Of a DNA stretch of 64,000 nt, positions 23,295 to 31,750 are shown in pieces. Made by a program: the position numbers and the translations under genes. Below the pieces are notes generated by a model. The model searched no databases, was not told where the DNA came from, and saw only the letters and a list, made by a program, of their open reading frames with translations. This DNA is from Arthrobacter luteolus NBRC 107841 (lineage in GTDB: Bacteria; Actinomycetota; Actinomycetes; Actinomycetales; Micrococcaceae): NCBI RefSeq assembly GCF_001552075.1, contig NZ_BCQM01000004.1, forward strand, positions 286,263 through 350,262, read 5' to 3'. How positions within the stretch are numbered: position 1 is the stretch's first letter; every line of letters begins with the position of its first letter.

Positions 23295-24203
23295 GTGACG
23301 GTCCAGCAACATTCGCCTCTTGGCGCGCCCCCAAAAGCCTCCCGGCTGGTCGAAGTTTATGACTTCCGCCGTCCGACGACGCTTGCCCGCGAGCACGCCC
23401 GGGTCCTGGAGATGGCCTTCGAAACCTTCGGCCGGCAGTGGGGTACCCAGCTGACCGCCAAGGTCCGGGTTCTCTCCCAGGTCACCTCCGAACAGGTCCA
23501 GACCATGACCTACGACGAGTATGTGGCCGCCCTGCCGGAACACACCGGGATGGTGCTGTTCTCCATGCCCAACATTTCGGCCAAAGCAGTGATCCAGTTC
23601 CCGATGGCAGCCGCGCTGTCCTGGGTGCGGCACATGCTTGGCGGGACCGGCAACGAGCCGACACCGGAGCGCAAACTCACCCACATCGAGCAGGCACTCC
23701 TGAGCCGGATCATGGATGAGGCGCTCGAGGACCTGCACTACGCCCTCGGCAGCCTGCTGGCAGCACCGCTCTCGCCGTCGTCCATCCAGTACAACTCGCA
23801 GTTCGCCCAGGCGGCTGGATCGACGGTGCCGATGATCGTGGCCCGCTTCGACATGGTGGTTGGGGACGCATCGGCCCCGGCCACGGTTGCCCTGCCCGCG
23901 GAGGCCATCCTGCCCCAGCTCGGCCCGGTCCGGCCCAACACCTCCGACGCCACTCCGGCCGAGCTGATCACCGAACAACTGGCCAACCTGCCGGTGGACG
24001 TTTCACTGCAGCTGACGCCGATCCGCGTGTTGCCGGGCATGGTCCTGAACCTTGCCGTGGGCGACGTCCTGAATCTTGAACACCCGCAGCACCGGCCGCT
24101 GAACGTCACGGTCGATGGCCAGACGCTGGCCCAAGCCGCGGTGGGGGCCAGCGGTTCCCGCCTGGCCGGAGTCATCGTAAGCACCGAGGAGAACAACTCA
24201 TGA
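23295..24203 (+). CDS. fliM: Flagellar motor switch protein FliM
   Basis: This 302-aa protein contains the CheC-like middle domain (KVRVLSQVTSEQVQTMTYDE, LFSMPNISAKAVIQFPMAAA, LTHIEQALLSRIMDEALEDL) and a C-terminal SpoA domain (MVLNLAVGDVLNLEHPQHRP). FliM links FliG and FliN in the C ring. The N-terminus lacks an obvious CheY-binding LSQ-x-EIDALL motif, starting instead VTVQQHSPLGAPPKASRLVE, in keeping with no che genes in the window. GTG 23295 sits directly after a sigma-28-like promoter and has no ribosome-binding site. Confidence 0.93.
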   Translation: MTVQQHSPLGAPPKASRLVEVYDFRRPTTLAREHARVLEMAFETFGRQWGTQLTAKVRVLSQVTSEQVQTMTYDEYVAALPEHTGMVLFSMPNISAKAVIQFPMAAALSWVRHMLGGTGNEPTPERKLTHIEQALLSRIMDEALEDLHYALGSLLAAPLSPSSIQYNSQFAQAAGSTVPMIVARFDMVVGDASAPATVALPAEAILPQLGPVRPNTSDATPAELITEQLANLPVDVSLQLTPIRVLPGMVLNLAVGDVLNLEHPQHRPLNVTVDGQTLAQAAVGASGSRLAGVIVSTEENNS

Positions 24204-24898
24204 GCACCACACTGGCCCAGTACACCGAAGCTGCCGCTGCCCTCGTCCGGCTGCTGCCCACTCCCACCCCGCTGCAGCCGGTCCCGCATTCGGTGCTGGG
24301 CCTGCCGCTGGATCAGATGGGGCAGGCCGTCACGGCCTCCTTCGTCGGATCCGTTTCCGCTGACCTCGCTGTGGTGCTGCTGTCCGCCGCGACCGTCTCC
24401 GATGTTGCCGGCACCGACTCCCCGGCGATCTCCGCCGCGGATGTCCTGCGCCCGGCGCTGGAAGCCGCGAGCTCCACCCTGGGCGCCGGCGTGCTCGGTG
24501 ACGCGCGGACGGATGACGCTTCGTCCCTGTTCGGCCACATGGATTCCTCAGTCTTCGAGCTCCGTGGCCCGGAAGGCACCGCCGGCTGGTTCGCGGTCCG
24601 GCTGCGCTCCGGCAGCGCCGCCGGCACCGGCACCGAGCAGTCGGTTGTGGGCAAGCTCGGGCGCATCAACAACGTGGAAATGGCCCTGACCGTGGAGATC
24701 GGCCGGACCCGTATGGCGGTCCGCGACGTCCTGAACCTGGAACCGGGCCGCGTGGTGGAACTGGACCGCTCAGCCGGCGCCCCCGCCGACATCCTGCTCA
24801 ACGGCCGCCTGATCGCCAACGGCGAGATCGTTGTTGTGGACCAGGACTATGCCGTGCGCATCACCAAGATCCTGGACGTAGCTGAGGGACTGGGCTAA
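24200..24898 (+). CDS. fliN: Flagellar motor switch protein FliN (extended)
   Basis: This 232-aa protein ends with a SpoA domain (VEMALTVEIGRTRMAVRDVL, NLEPGRVVELDRSAG, NGRLIANGEIVVVDQDYAVR), typical of FliN. FliN alone is usually about 100-140 aa. Here about 150 extra N-terminal residues precede it, resembling a CheC/FliY-type fold in size (ADVLRPALEAASSTLGAGVL), so it may be a FliY-like form. I see no clear CheC phosphatase motif. It overlaps fliM and abuts fliO. Confidence 0.92.
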   Translation: MSTTLAQYTEAAAALVRLLPTPTPLQPVPHSVLGLPLDQMGQAVTASFVGSVSADLAVVLLSAATVSDVAGTDSPAISAADVLRPALEAASSTLGAGVLGDARTDDASSLFGHMDSSVFELRGPEGTAGWFAVRLRSGSAAGTGTEQSVVGKLGRINNVEMALTVEIGRTRMAVRDVLNLEPGRVVELDRSAGAPADILLNGRLIANGEIVVVDQDYAVRITKILDVAEGLG

Positions 24899-25369
24899 AT
24901 GGACGATTCCGCAGTCCTGGCGCTGCGGGTCCTGGTATCGCTCGGTGTGGTTCTGGGGCTCCTGTGGTGGCTCCAGCGCCGGCTCATCCGAGGCCGCGTC
25001 TCCAGCGGTCCGGAGGCTCCTATCCGCGTCCTCAGCCGTCAGGTCATCAGCCCCAAGGCTTCCGTTGTTGTCCTCGAGACCGGCGGGCAGCGTTTCCTGC
25101 TCGGCGTCACGGAAGCGTCCGTCAACGTCCTGCACACTTCCGAGGCAGTGGAGGAAGAGGCCCCGGACACCGTCTTCGCGGCTTCGCTCCACGATGCCTC
25201 CCGCGCTGCGCAGGAATCCGGACCGGCGCCCGACGGCGGCCTGCCGCGCCGGCGGGACACCCGCCGCAGCGGTCCGGCCGAGGGCACATCAGTGCTTAAC
25301 GGGTCGATCCTTTCACCCGATACCTGGCGCCAGAGCGCTGCGTTCCTCCGCCGCGGACGCCGGGAATGA
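24899..25369 (+). CDS. fliO: Flagellar export-gate assembly protein FliO
   Basis: This 156-aa protein has one N-terminal membrane segment (VLALRVLVSLGVVLGLLWWL) and then the FliO cytoplasmic domain (IRVLSRQVISPKASVVVLET, GQRFLLGVTEASVNVL). FliO helps assemble the FliP ring. The C-terminal 50 residues are basic and probably disordered. Order fliN-fliO-fliP supports the call. Confidence 0.88.
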   Translation: MDDSAVLALRVLVSLGVVLGLLWWLQRRLIRGRVSSGPEAPIRVLSRQVISPKASVVVLETGGQRFLLGVTEASVNVLHTSEAVEEEAPDTVFAASLHDASRAAQESGPAPDGGLPRRRDTRRSGPAEGTSVLNGSILSPDTWRQSAAFLRRGRRE

Positions 25370-26256
25370 GCACTGTGACCACACCCGCGGGCGCACAGCA
25401 GGCACTGCCGCCGTCCGCCGCCGGCGGCCGGCTGCACAGGTTCATCCTCGGCGCCGTCCTGGTCCTTGCCGCCACCGTCCTGCTGATGCTGGCCGGCGCA
25501 GCCGCCGGGCACGCGACTACGTTCGACCCGGCACCCCCAACAGCTCCCACCGCGCCCGGCGATCCCAACGCCCCGGAGGACACCGGCGGTTTTTCCGTGG
25601 ACATCAACGGCCTGGACGGAACCCCCTCCACCGCCGTCGTCACGCTCATCGGCATTACGCTGCTCTCGGTGGCACCGGCCCTGCTGCTGATGATGACGTC
25701 CTTCACGAAGATCTTCGTGGTGCTGGCGATGACCCGCAACGCGCTCTCGCTGCCCTCCATTCCGCCGAACCAGGTCCTGGCCGGGCTGGCGCTGTTCCTC
25801 TCCCTGTTCATCATGGCTCCGGTCCTGACGGAGATAAACACGCTGGCCGTGCAGCCCTACCTGAACGGCGAGTTCACCTTTAACGACGCCCTCGGCACCG
25901 GCGCCGGGCCGCTGCAGCAGTTCATGCTGGCCCATACCCGTGAAGAGGACATTGCGCTGATGACCCGGGCAGCGGGCCAGCCGAACCCGGAAAGCCCGGA
26001 GACCGTTCCGCTGCTGACCCTGATCCCGGCCTTTATGATCTCCGAGCTGCGGGCAGCGTTCATCATCGGCTTTGTCATCTTCATTCCGTTCCTGGTCATC
26101 GACCTGGTGGTGGCCGCGGCACTGATGTCCATGGGCATGATGATGCTCCCGCCGGTCATGATTTCCCTGCCCTTCAAAATCCTGCTGTTTGTGTTGGTGG
26201 ACGGCTGGGGCCTGATCATCACCTCGCTGGTCAACAGTTATCAGGGCGGAGGCTGA
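25366..26256 (+). CDS. fliP: Flagellar export-gate protein FliP
   Basis: This 296-aa protein starts with a basic segment and a cleavable signal-like membrane helix (about 26-48), followed by a Pro/Asp-rich loop. It then has the FliP core TLLSVAPALLLMMTSFTKIF, PPNQVLAGLALFLSLFIMAP, LIPAFMISELRAAFIIGF and LMSMGMMMLPPVMISLPFK. FliP forms the export pore with FliQ and FliR. It overlaps fliO by four bases and fliQ by one. Confidence 0.96.
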   Translation: MSTVTTPAGAQQALPPSAAGGRLHRFILGAVLVLAATVLLMLAGAAAGHATTFDPAPPTAPTAPGDPNAPEDTGGFSVDINGLDGTPSTAVVTLIGITLLSVAPALLLMMTSFTKIFVVLAMTRNALSLPSIPPNQVLAGLALFLSLFIMAPVLTEINTLAVQPYLNGEFTFNDALGTGAGPLQQFMLAHTREEDIALMTRAAGQPNPESPETVPLLTLIPAFMISELRAAFIIGFVIFIPFLVIDLVVAAALMSMGMMMLPPVMISLPFKILLFVLVDGWGLIITSLVNSYQGGG

Positions 26257-26531
26257 TGGATACCAATGCCGTCCTGGACATCGGGCTCCAGGGGCTGTGG
26301 GTTGCGGCCAAACTTGCCGCACCGGTGCTGCTGACCGCGCTGGTGGTCGGGTTCTCCGTCTCGCTGGTGCAGTCGATCACCCAGATCCAGGAAGTCACTC
26401 TGTCCTTTGTGCCGAAGGCTCTGGCAGTGTGCATCGCCCTGCTGGTGTGCGGGCACTGGATGATCACCGAAATGGTGACCTTCACACAGCAGCTGTTCGA
26501 GAAGATTCCATCCCTGCTCGGCGGGGGATGA
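26256..26531 (+). CDS. fliQ: Flagellar export-gate protein FliQ
   Basis: This 91-aa protein has two membrane helices and the FliQ signature APVLLTALVVGFSVSLVQSI followed by TQIQEVTLSFVPK. It packs around FliP in the export gate. fliR starts one base after its stop. Confidence 0.95.
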   Translation: MDTNAVLDIGLQGLWVAAKLAAPVLLTALVVGFSVSLVQSITQIQEVTLSFVPKALAVCIALLVCGHWMITEMVTFTQQLFEKIPSLLGGG

Positions 26532-26532
26532 C

Positions 26533-27291
26533 ATGTCGATCACCATCGACCAGGCATGGCTGGAAGCGGTGATGCTCGCGGGCGTTCGGATGGTTGCCTT
26601 CCTGATCATCGCCCCGCCCTTTTCCTACAATGCCTTTCCCGGCCGGGTAAAGGCCATGCTGGCCATCGGCCTGGCACTGGCCGTGTCGCCCCAGGTTTCA
26701 GAGGGGTACACCAACCTGGGCACCGCCGCCTACATCACCAGCCTGGTCCTGGAATTCGTGGTCGGCGCCGTGCTGGGGTTCCTGGTCCTGATCGTGTTCT
26801 CCGCGGTGCAGTCCGCCGGGCAGCTGATCGACCTGTTCGGCGGTTTTTCGCTGGCCCAGGGGTTCGACCCGCAGTCCATGGTCAACGGTGCCCAGTTCAC
26901 CCGGATGTTCCAGATCACGGCACTGGCCCTGCTGTTTGCCTCCGACGGCTACCAGCTCATCATCGCCGGGCTGGCACGCAGCTTCACCGCCCTGCCGCTG
27001 GCCGGCGGGATAGACCTCTCCGACCCGGCGCAGGCAATGATCTCCGCGGTCAGCCAGATGTTCGTTGCCTCCGTGCAGATCGCCGGACCGCTGCTGGTGG
27101 TATTGTTCCTGGCCGACGCCGGACTGGGGCTGCTCACCCGGGTGGCCCCTGCCCTGAACGCCTTTGCGCTCGGGTTCCCGCTGAAGATTTTGCTGACGCT
27201 GACGCTGGTGTCGGTGGTGTTTGTTGCCCTGCCCCGTGTTGTCTCGGCGCTCGTCCAGCAGATTGTGCGCACCCTGGCGGGGGTGGGCTAA
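26533..27291 (+). CDS. fliR: Flagellar export-gate protein FliR
   Basis: This 252-aa protein has about six membrane helices. Diagnostic stretches are RMVAFLIIAPPFSYNAFPGR near the start, SAGQLIDLFGGFSLAQGFDP, and FLADAGLGLLTRVAPALNAF with ALGFPLKILLTL near the end. FliR completes the FliP5Q4R1 gate. It is immediately followed by flhB. Confidence 0.95.
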   Translation: MSITIDQAWLEAVMLAGVRMVAFLIIAPPFSYNAFPGRVKAMLAIGLALAVSPQVSEGYTNLGTAAYITSLVLEFVVGAVLGFLVLIVFSAVQSAGQLIDLFGGFSLAQGFDPQSMVNGAQFTRMFQITALALLFASDGYQLIIAGLARSFTALPLAGGIDLSDPAQAMISAVSQMFVASVQIAGPLLVVLFLADAGLGLLTRVAPALNAFALGFPLKILLTLTLVSVVFVALPRVVSALVQQIVRTLAGVG

Positions 27292-28425
27292 ATGGCGGAC
27301 CAGGACTCCGGGGAACGGTCCGAAGCCGCCACCCCCAAACGGATGAAGGAGGTCCGGGAAAAGGGTCAGCTCTCCCGGTCCGATGACCTCACCGCCTGGG
27401 TGGGGGTGGGTGCAGCCGCCGCGATGATGCCCCTGACCATCAGCCGCGGCGCGGATAAGGGCGCCGAAACCCTCATGGGTGTGGATGCCATTGCCGCGGC
27501 CCCGAGTCCGCTGGCCGCACTGCAGATGCTGCAGGAAGGACTGGGCTCCCTGTCTTACGTGCTGGGCCCGATGCTCTCCGTGGTGGTTGCGGCAGTGCTG
27601 GCCACCGCCGCCCTGCAGGGCGGGATCCACTTCAAGAAGTTCAAGGGCAAGTACGAACAGTTCGACCCGGTTAAGGGCATGAAACGGGTCTTTGGCATGC
27701 AGGCCATCTGGAACGGGGTTAAAGCCCTGCTGAAGACGGCCGTGGTTGGACTGGTGCTTTATGCCGTTATCCAGAACCTGATGCCGGTCCTGATGACAGC
27801 CGGCGGGATGTCCATCAACGCACTGCTGGTTGAGGCGGGCGGGGGAGTCGCCACCCTGCTGCAGTTCGCCGTCGCCGCCGGGCTGGCCCTGGCCGCCGCG
27901 GACATCATGGTGGTGATGCGCCGGAACCGGAAGAAAACGCGCATGACCAAAAAAGAGGTCAAGGATGAAAACAAGAACACCGACGGCGACCCGCTGATCA
28001 AGTCCCAGCGCCGCTCCCGCCAACTGGCGATGAGCCGGAACCGCATGATGGCCGCCGTCGGTGATTCCGACGTCGTGCTGCTGAACCCTACGCACGTGGC
28101 GGTGGCCCTGAAATATGAGCCGGGAAAGTCGGCTCCCCGCGTCGTGGCCAAGGGCGCCGGTGTGATCGCCGCGCGTATCCGTGAGGAAGCCGAGGCCAAG
28201 GGCGTTCCCATGGTCCGGGACGTCCCCCTCGCACGGGCCCTGCACGGGGCCTGCGAACTGGGGCAGGAAATTCCGCTCGAACTCTATAACGCCGTGGCCC
28301 GCGTCCTGGCGTTCGTGATGGCCCTGAAGAACCGCGGCGCCGCCGCGGGGGTCCACACCATGGCACCGGAACCCGGCGCCACCGTCCCCGCAACCGTCCC
28401 ACAACACCGTAAGGCCGCGCCGTGA
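27292..28425 (+). CDS. flhB: Flagellar export switch protein FlhB
   Basis: This 377-aa protein starts SGERSEAATPKRMKEVREKG, the FlhB/YscU signature, has four membrane helices, and a cytoplasmic domain with the self-cleavage motif NPTH (Asn at residue 265) in VVLLNPTHVAVALKYE. Cleavage there switches export specificity after FliK measures the hook. The C-terminal 30 residues are extra and Pro/Ala-rich. It overlaps flhA by four bases. Confidence 0.96.
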   Translation: MADQDSGERSEAATPKRMKEVREKGQLSRSDDLTAWVGVGAAAAMMPLTISRGADKGAETLMGVDAIAAAPSPLAALQMLQEGLGSLSYVLGPMLSVVVAAVLATAALQGGIHFKKFKGKYEQFDPVKGMKRVFGMQAIWNGVKALLKTAVVGLVLYAVIQNLMPVLMTAGGMSINALLVEAGGGVATLLQFAVAAGLALAAADIMVVMRRNRKKTRMTKKEVKDENKNTDGDPLIKSQRRSRQLAMSRNRMMAAVGDSDVVLLNPTHVAVALKYEPGKSAPRVVAKGAGVIAARIREEAEAKGVPMVRDVPLARALHGACELGQEIPLELYNAVARVLAFVMALKNRGAAAGVHTMAPEPGATVPATVPQHRKAAP

Positions 28426-30476
28426 ACCGCAACCTCCTGAAGCTCGCCATTCCCGTGGGCGTGATCGGTATTATCCTGCTGCTGGTGGTCCCCGTGCCAG
28501 CTCCGCTGCTGGACGTGCTGATCATCATCAACATCCTGCTGGCGCTGGTGATCCTGCTGACCACCATGTTCGTGAAGAAGCCGCTGGACTTCTCCGTGTT
28601 CCCCTCGATGCTGCTGGTCGCCACCCTCTTCCGGCTCGGCCTGAACGTTGCCTCCACCCGGCTGGTGCTCGGCGAGGGCTACGCCGGCCAGGTGATCGAG
28701 GCCTTCGGGCATGTCGCCGTCGGCGGATCCCTGATCATCGGAGCGGTGATCTTCCTGATCCTGGTGGTGATCCAGTTCGTGGTGGTCACCAAGGGTGCTG
28801 AACGTGTGGCCGAAGTTGGTGCACGGTTCACCCTGGATGCCATGCCGGGCAAGCAGATGGCGATCGACGCGGATCTCAACGCCGGCCTGATCACCGATAT
28901 CCAGGCCCGGGAACGGCGGGCCGAGGTCTCGGCTGAAGCTGACTTCTACGGCGCCATGGACGGTGCATCCAAGTTTGTGAAGGGCGATGCGATCGCCGGC
29001 CTGATCATCATCATCATCAACATTGTGGGCGGCATCGCCATCGGCATGCTGCAGCGCGGTATGGGTGTTGGCGAGGCCATCGATACGTACACCCTGCTCA
29101 CCATCGGCGATGGTCTGGTCACGCAGATCCCCGCCCTGCTGATGGCCGTTTCCACCGGCATGATCGTCACCCGCTCCAACGCCGAATCGGACATGGCGTC
29201 CACTGCCTCGGCGGAACTGGGACAGTCCCGGATGGCGCTGATGATCGCCGGTGCTGCCGCGATTGTGATGGCCCTGATTCCGGGGATGCCCAAGATCCCG
29301 TTCATCGTTATCGGTGCGCTGCTGATCTTCGCCAGCCAGCGGGTCAAGGCCCGGGAGGCGGCCGAGGCCCAGGCCGCGGAGTCCAGCGCCGTCGCGCAGC
29401 TCACCGGCGCCCCGGCCTCGGACACCACGGAGGACCTGATCGAGCAGATGCGGGTCCACGCCCTGGAAGTGATGCTCTCACCGGACCTGGTGGACATTGT
29501 CACCGGCGGTTCAGACGATCTCCTGGCCCGGGTCCGGGCGCTGCGCCGGAAGATTGCCCTGGAACTCGGCGTCGTTGTTCCGCCGGTCCGTACGCGGGAC
29601 AGTGTGGACCTGCCCGCCTCCACCTACGTGATCCGCATTGCCGGTGTGGAAGCCGGCCGCGGGGAAGCGCCCGCGGGCAAGGTCCTGGCTCTCGGGGATT
29701 TCCTGGACGGGCTGCCCGGAATGGCGACGGTGGAACCCGTCTTCGGACTGGCCGGCAAATGGGTGCCCGCAGAAATGCGGCATGCGGCGGAAATGGCCGG
29801 AGCCACCGTGATTGACCGGGTATCGGTGCTGGTCACGCATCTTTCGGCGATCATCACGGCCAACGCGGCCCGGCTGCTCACCCGGGAGGACGTCCGGGTC
29901 CTGACCGAAGGCGTTAAGCAGGTCAACCCGTCCGCCGTGGATGAACTGGTGCCGAACGTGCTCTCCCTGGCCGAGGTGCAGCGCGTGCTCCAGGGTCTCC
30001 TGGCGGAGCAGATTCCGATCAATGACCTGCCGCGCATCTACGAGTCCCTGCTGCTTAAGGCCAAGGTTTCCCCCGATCCGGAAGGACTGATCGAGGCTGC
30101 GCGGCAGGCCCTCGGACCGGCGCTGGCCGCCCAGTATGTCACCGGCAGCGTGCTGCGCGTCATTATGATTGATCCCGCGTTGGAGCAGTCCATGCTGGAA
30201 TCGCTCCGGCCCTCGGACCAGGGCACCCAGATCCTGCTGGACCCCGCCAGGATCGAGAACATTATCTCCTCACTTAAGACTACTGTTGCCACTGTGGAGA
30301 ACTCAGGTCACACCGCTGTCCTGGTGTGTGCTCCGGCGCTCCGGCCCGCCATCCGACGCCTCGTGTCAGCCCAGGCCAACGGCCTGCCCGTGCTCTCCTA
30401 CCAGGAAGCCACGGCAGCGAACGTGTCCATTGAAACTGTAGGAGTAATCCGTGGAACTGAGACGATTTCAGCTTGA
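28422..30476 (+). CDS. flhA: Flagellar export-gate protein FlhA
   Basis: This 684-aa protein has the N-terminal membrane domain of about eight helices with the FHIPEP-type motif region ATLFRLGLNVASTRLVLGEG and RFTLDAMPGKQMAIDADLNA, then AEVSAEADFYGAMDGASKFV. The C-terminal cytoplasmic domain binds export chaperones and forms a nonameric ring. The start is GTG 28422. Its last 26 bases overlap the next gene. Confidence 0.97.
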   Translation: MNRNLLKLAIPVGVIGIILLLVVPVPAPLLDVLIIINILLALVILLTTMFVKKPLDFSVFPSMLLVATLFRLGLNVASTRLVLGEGYAGQVIEAFGHVAVGGSLIIGAVIFLILVVIQFVVVTKGAERVAEVGARFTLDAMPGKQMAIDADLNAGLITDIQARERRAEVSAEADFYGAMDGASKFVKGDAIAGLIIIIINIVGGIAIGMLQRGMGVGEAIDTYTLLTIGDGLVTQIPALLMAVSTGMIVTRSNAESDMASTASAELGQSRMALMIAGAAAIVMALIPGMPKIPFIVIGALLIFASQRVKAREAAEAQAAESSAVAQLTGAPASDTTEDLIEQMRVHALEVMLSPDLVDIVTGGSDDLLARVRALRRKIALELGVVVPPVRTRDSVDLPASTYVIRIAGVEAGRGEAPAGKVLALGDFLDGLPGMATVEPVFGLAGKWVPAEMRHAAEMAGATVIDRVSVLVTHLSAIITANAARLLTREDVRVLTEGVKQVNPSAVDELVPNVLSLAEVQRVLQGLLAEQIPINDLPRIYESLLLKAKVSPDPEGLIEAARQALGPALAAQYVTGSVLRVIMIDPALEQSMLESLRPSDQGTQILLDPARIENIISSLKTTVATVENSGHTAVLVCAPALRPAIRRLVSAQANGLPVLSYQEATAANVSIETVGVIRGTETISA

Positions 30477-31431
30477 GGGTCCGTCCCTTGACGCGCTGAA
30501 GGCGAAAGTCCTCGCGGAGCACGGGCCGCGGGCCCGCATCATCGCCGCCGAAAAAGTGAGCGTGGGTGGTATCGGCGGGTTCCTGGCCCGGCACCACTAC
30601 GAGGTCACGGTGGAAATGCCGGCGCGCGGACGACGGGCTGCTCCCGTGGAAGCCGACCTGCCCAGCCGGGCCGGGATCGGCGCGCTGCTGGCGATGGCCG
30701 AGGAGGCCGAAAGCAGCCAGCGGCCCGGGGCCCGGGCACTGCCCGATGTGTCCACGGGCAGCAACGCGTTTGCCGAGCTGATGGAGGACCTCTCGCAGAA
30801 CACGGGGGCTCCCGCCAGATCCCCGGAACCGCTGCAGCCGCGGGACTCCGCGCGCACGCCTGTTCCGTTCGCTTTCCCGCAGCTGGCCCCGGCCGGCCCG
30901 GACGGCGGAGCACCCGCGCGGGCAGGGCGGATGGAAGTGCCTGTGCCGCTGGCCGGAGCAGGAGACCTCGTGATCGTGGTGGGGCTGGGGCAGGACGCCA
31001 TGCTGGTGTGTGAATCGATGGCTGCCGCCGCCGGTTTCAGCGCACAGGCGCTGCGGGCCGCGGGCGGGGTCGACGGCGGCGGTGTGGGCCGCGCGGGTGA
31101 CCGGCGGGCGGTGGCAACCGCCCGGGCCGCCGGCGTCCTGGCCGGGCACCCGGTCTTCCTGGCCTACGGGATCGGCAGGGGCACCAGCGAACTGGCACGG
31201 CACACCACGCTGATCGCTGCCCTGGCCCCGGATCAGTTGTGGGTCGCCGTGGACGCGGGGCGGAAGCCCGAGGACACATCGGCCTGGGTTGGAGCTGTGC
31301 GCAGCGCCGCCGTCGTCCATGCTGCCGCCGTCGAGGGCCTGGAGGGCACCGCGACACCGCAGACAGTCAACAGCCTGGGTGTTCCCGTCGGCTGGCTCGA
31401 CGGCGCCGAAGCGCCCTCCGCGGTGCTGTGA
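30451..31431 (+). CDS. Degenerate FlhF-like protein lacking a P-loop
   Basis: This 326-aa protein starts (GTG 30451, 26 bases inside flhA) MELRRFQLEGPSLDALKAKV with LAEHGPRARIIAAEKV and GGIGGFLARHHYEVTVE. This matches the N-terminal B domain of FlhF, the SRP-type GTPase that sets flagellar position and number. A disordered stretch follows. The C-terminal half has the outline of an SRP GTPase (DLVIVVGLGQDAMLVCESMA, then DQLWVAVDAGRKPEDTSAWV, TVNSLGVPVGWLDG). However, the GxxGxGKT nucleotide-binding loop is absent: VGLGQD stands in its place. It probably does not hydrolyse GTP. Its place between flhA and csrA is where FlhF is normally found. Confidence 0.75.
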   Translation: MELRRFQLEGPSLDALKAKVLAEHGPRARIIAAEKVSVGGIGGFLARHHYEVTVEMPARGRRAAPVEADLPSRAGIGALLAMAEEAESSQRPGARALPDVSTGSNAFAELMEDLSQNTGAPARSPEPLQPRDSARTPVPFAFPQLAPAGPDGGAPARAGRMEVPVPLAGAGDLVIVVGLGQDAMLVCESMAAAAGFSAQALRAAGGVDGGGVGRAGDRRAVATARAAGVLAGHPVFLAYGIGRGTSELARHTTLIAALAPDQLWVAVDAGRKPEDTSAWVGAVRSAAVVHAAAVEGLEGTATPQTVNSLGVPVGWLDGAEAPSAVL

Positions 31432-31483
31432 TAAATCCGGGATTGGGGCCCGCCTGGGCGGCCGGTGTGGCGGGTGCTTGCGA

Positions 31484-31489
31484 TAGAGT
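31484..31489 (+). promoter_or_regulatory. Putative leaderless -10 box of csrA
   Basis: TAGAGT lies six bases before the csrA ATG, and no Shine-Dalgarno sequence is present. The spacing fits the actinobacterial TANNNT-N6/7-start pattern. csrA could therefore be transcribed apart from the flagellar operon. Confidence 0.5.
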
Positions 31490-31495
31490 GACTAA

Positions 31496-31741
31496 ATGCT
31501 CGTGTTAACGCGGAAATCAGGAGAACAGATCCTGATTGGGGATGACATTGTCATTACCGTGCTCGATTCACGCGGTGACGGTGTCCGCATCGGCATTGAT
31601 GCCCCGCGCGGAGTAAGAATCCAGCGCAACGAAGTCGTGCGCGCCGTGGAAGAAGCCAATGTGGCAGCCACCGCCGACGTCCCCGACGCGGAAGAGCGGA
31701 TCAAGGCATTGCTCAGCGTGCGCCGGCCGGACGCCGAATAG
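31496..31741 (+). CDS. csrA: Carbon storage regulator CsrA
   Basis: This 81-aa protein opens MLVLTRKSGEQILIGDDIVI and has VRIGIDAPRGVRIQRNEV, the near-invariant CsrA core including the RNA-binding Leu4 and Arg-Glu strand residues. It forms a domain-swapped dimer that binds GGA motifs in mRNA leaders and usually blocks translation. The tail (about 55-81) is longer than in gammaproteobacteria, as in FliW-regulated CsrA. The gene closes the flagellar operon, and fliW lies at 149. GGA-loop hairpins in the flagellin and flgB leaders are likely targets, by inference. Confidence 0.96.
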   Translation: MLVLTRKSGEQILIGDDIVITVLDSRGDGVRIGIDAPRGVRIQRNEVVRAVEEANVAATADVPDAEERIKALLSVRRPDAE

Positions 31742-31750
31742 CATTCGGCG
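31732..31750 (+). terminator. Short hairpin over the csrA stop codon
   Basis: CGCCGAAT (31732-31739), loop AGC, ATTCGGCG (31743-31750). The stem includes the TAG stop. No T-tract follows, so termination is uncertain. Confidence 0.4.
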
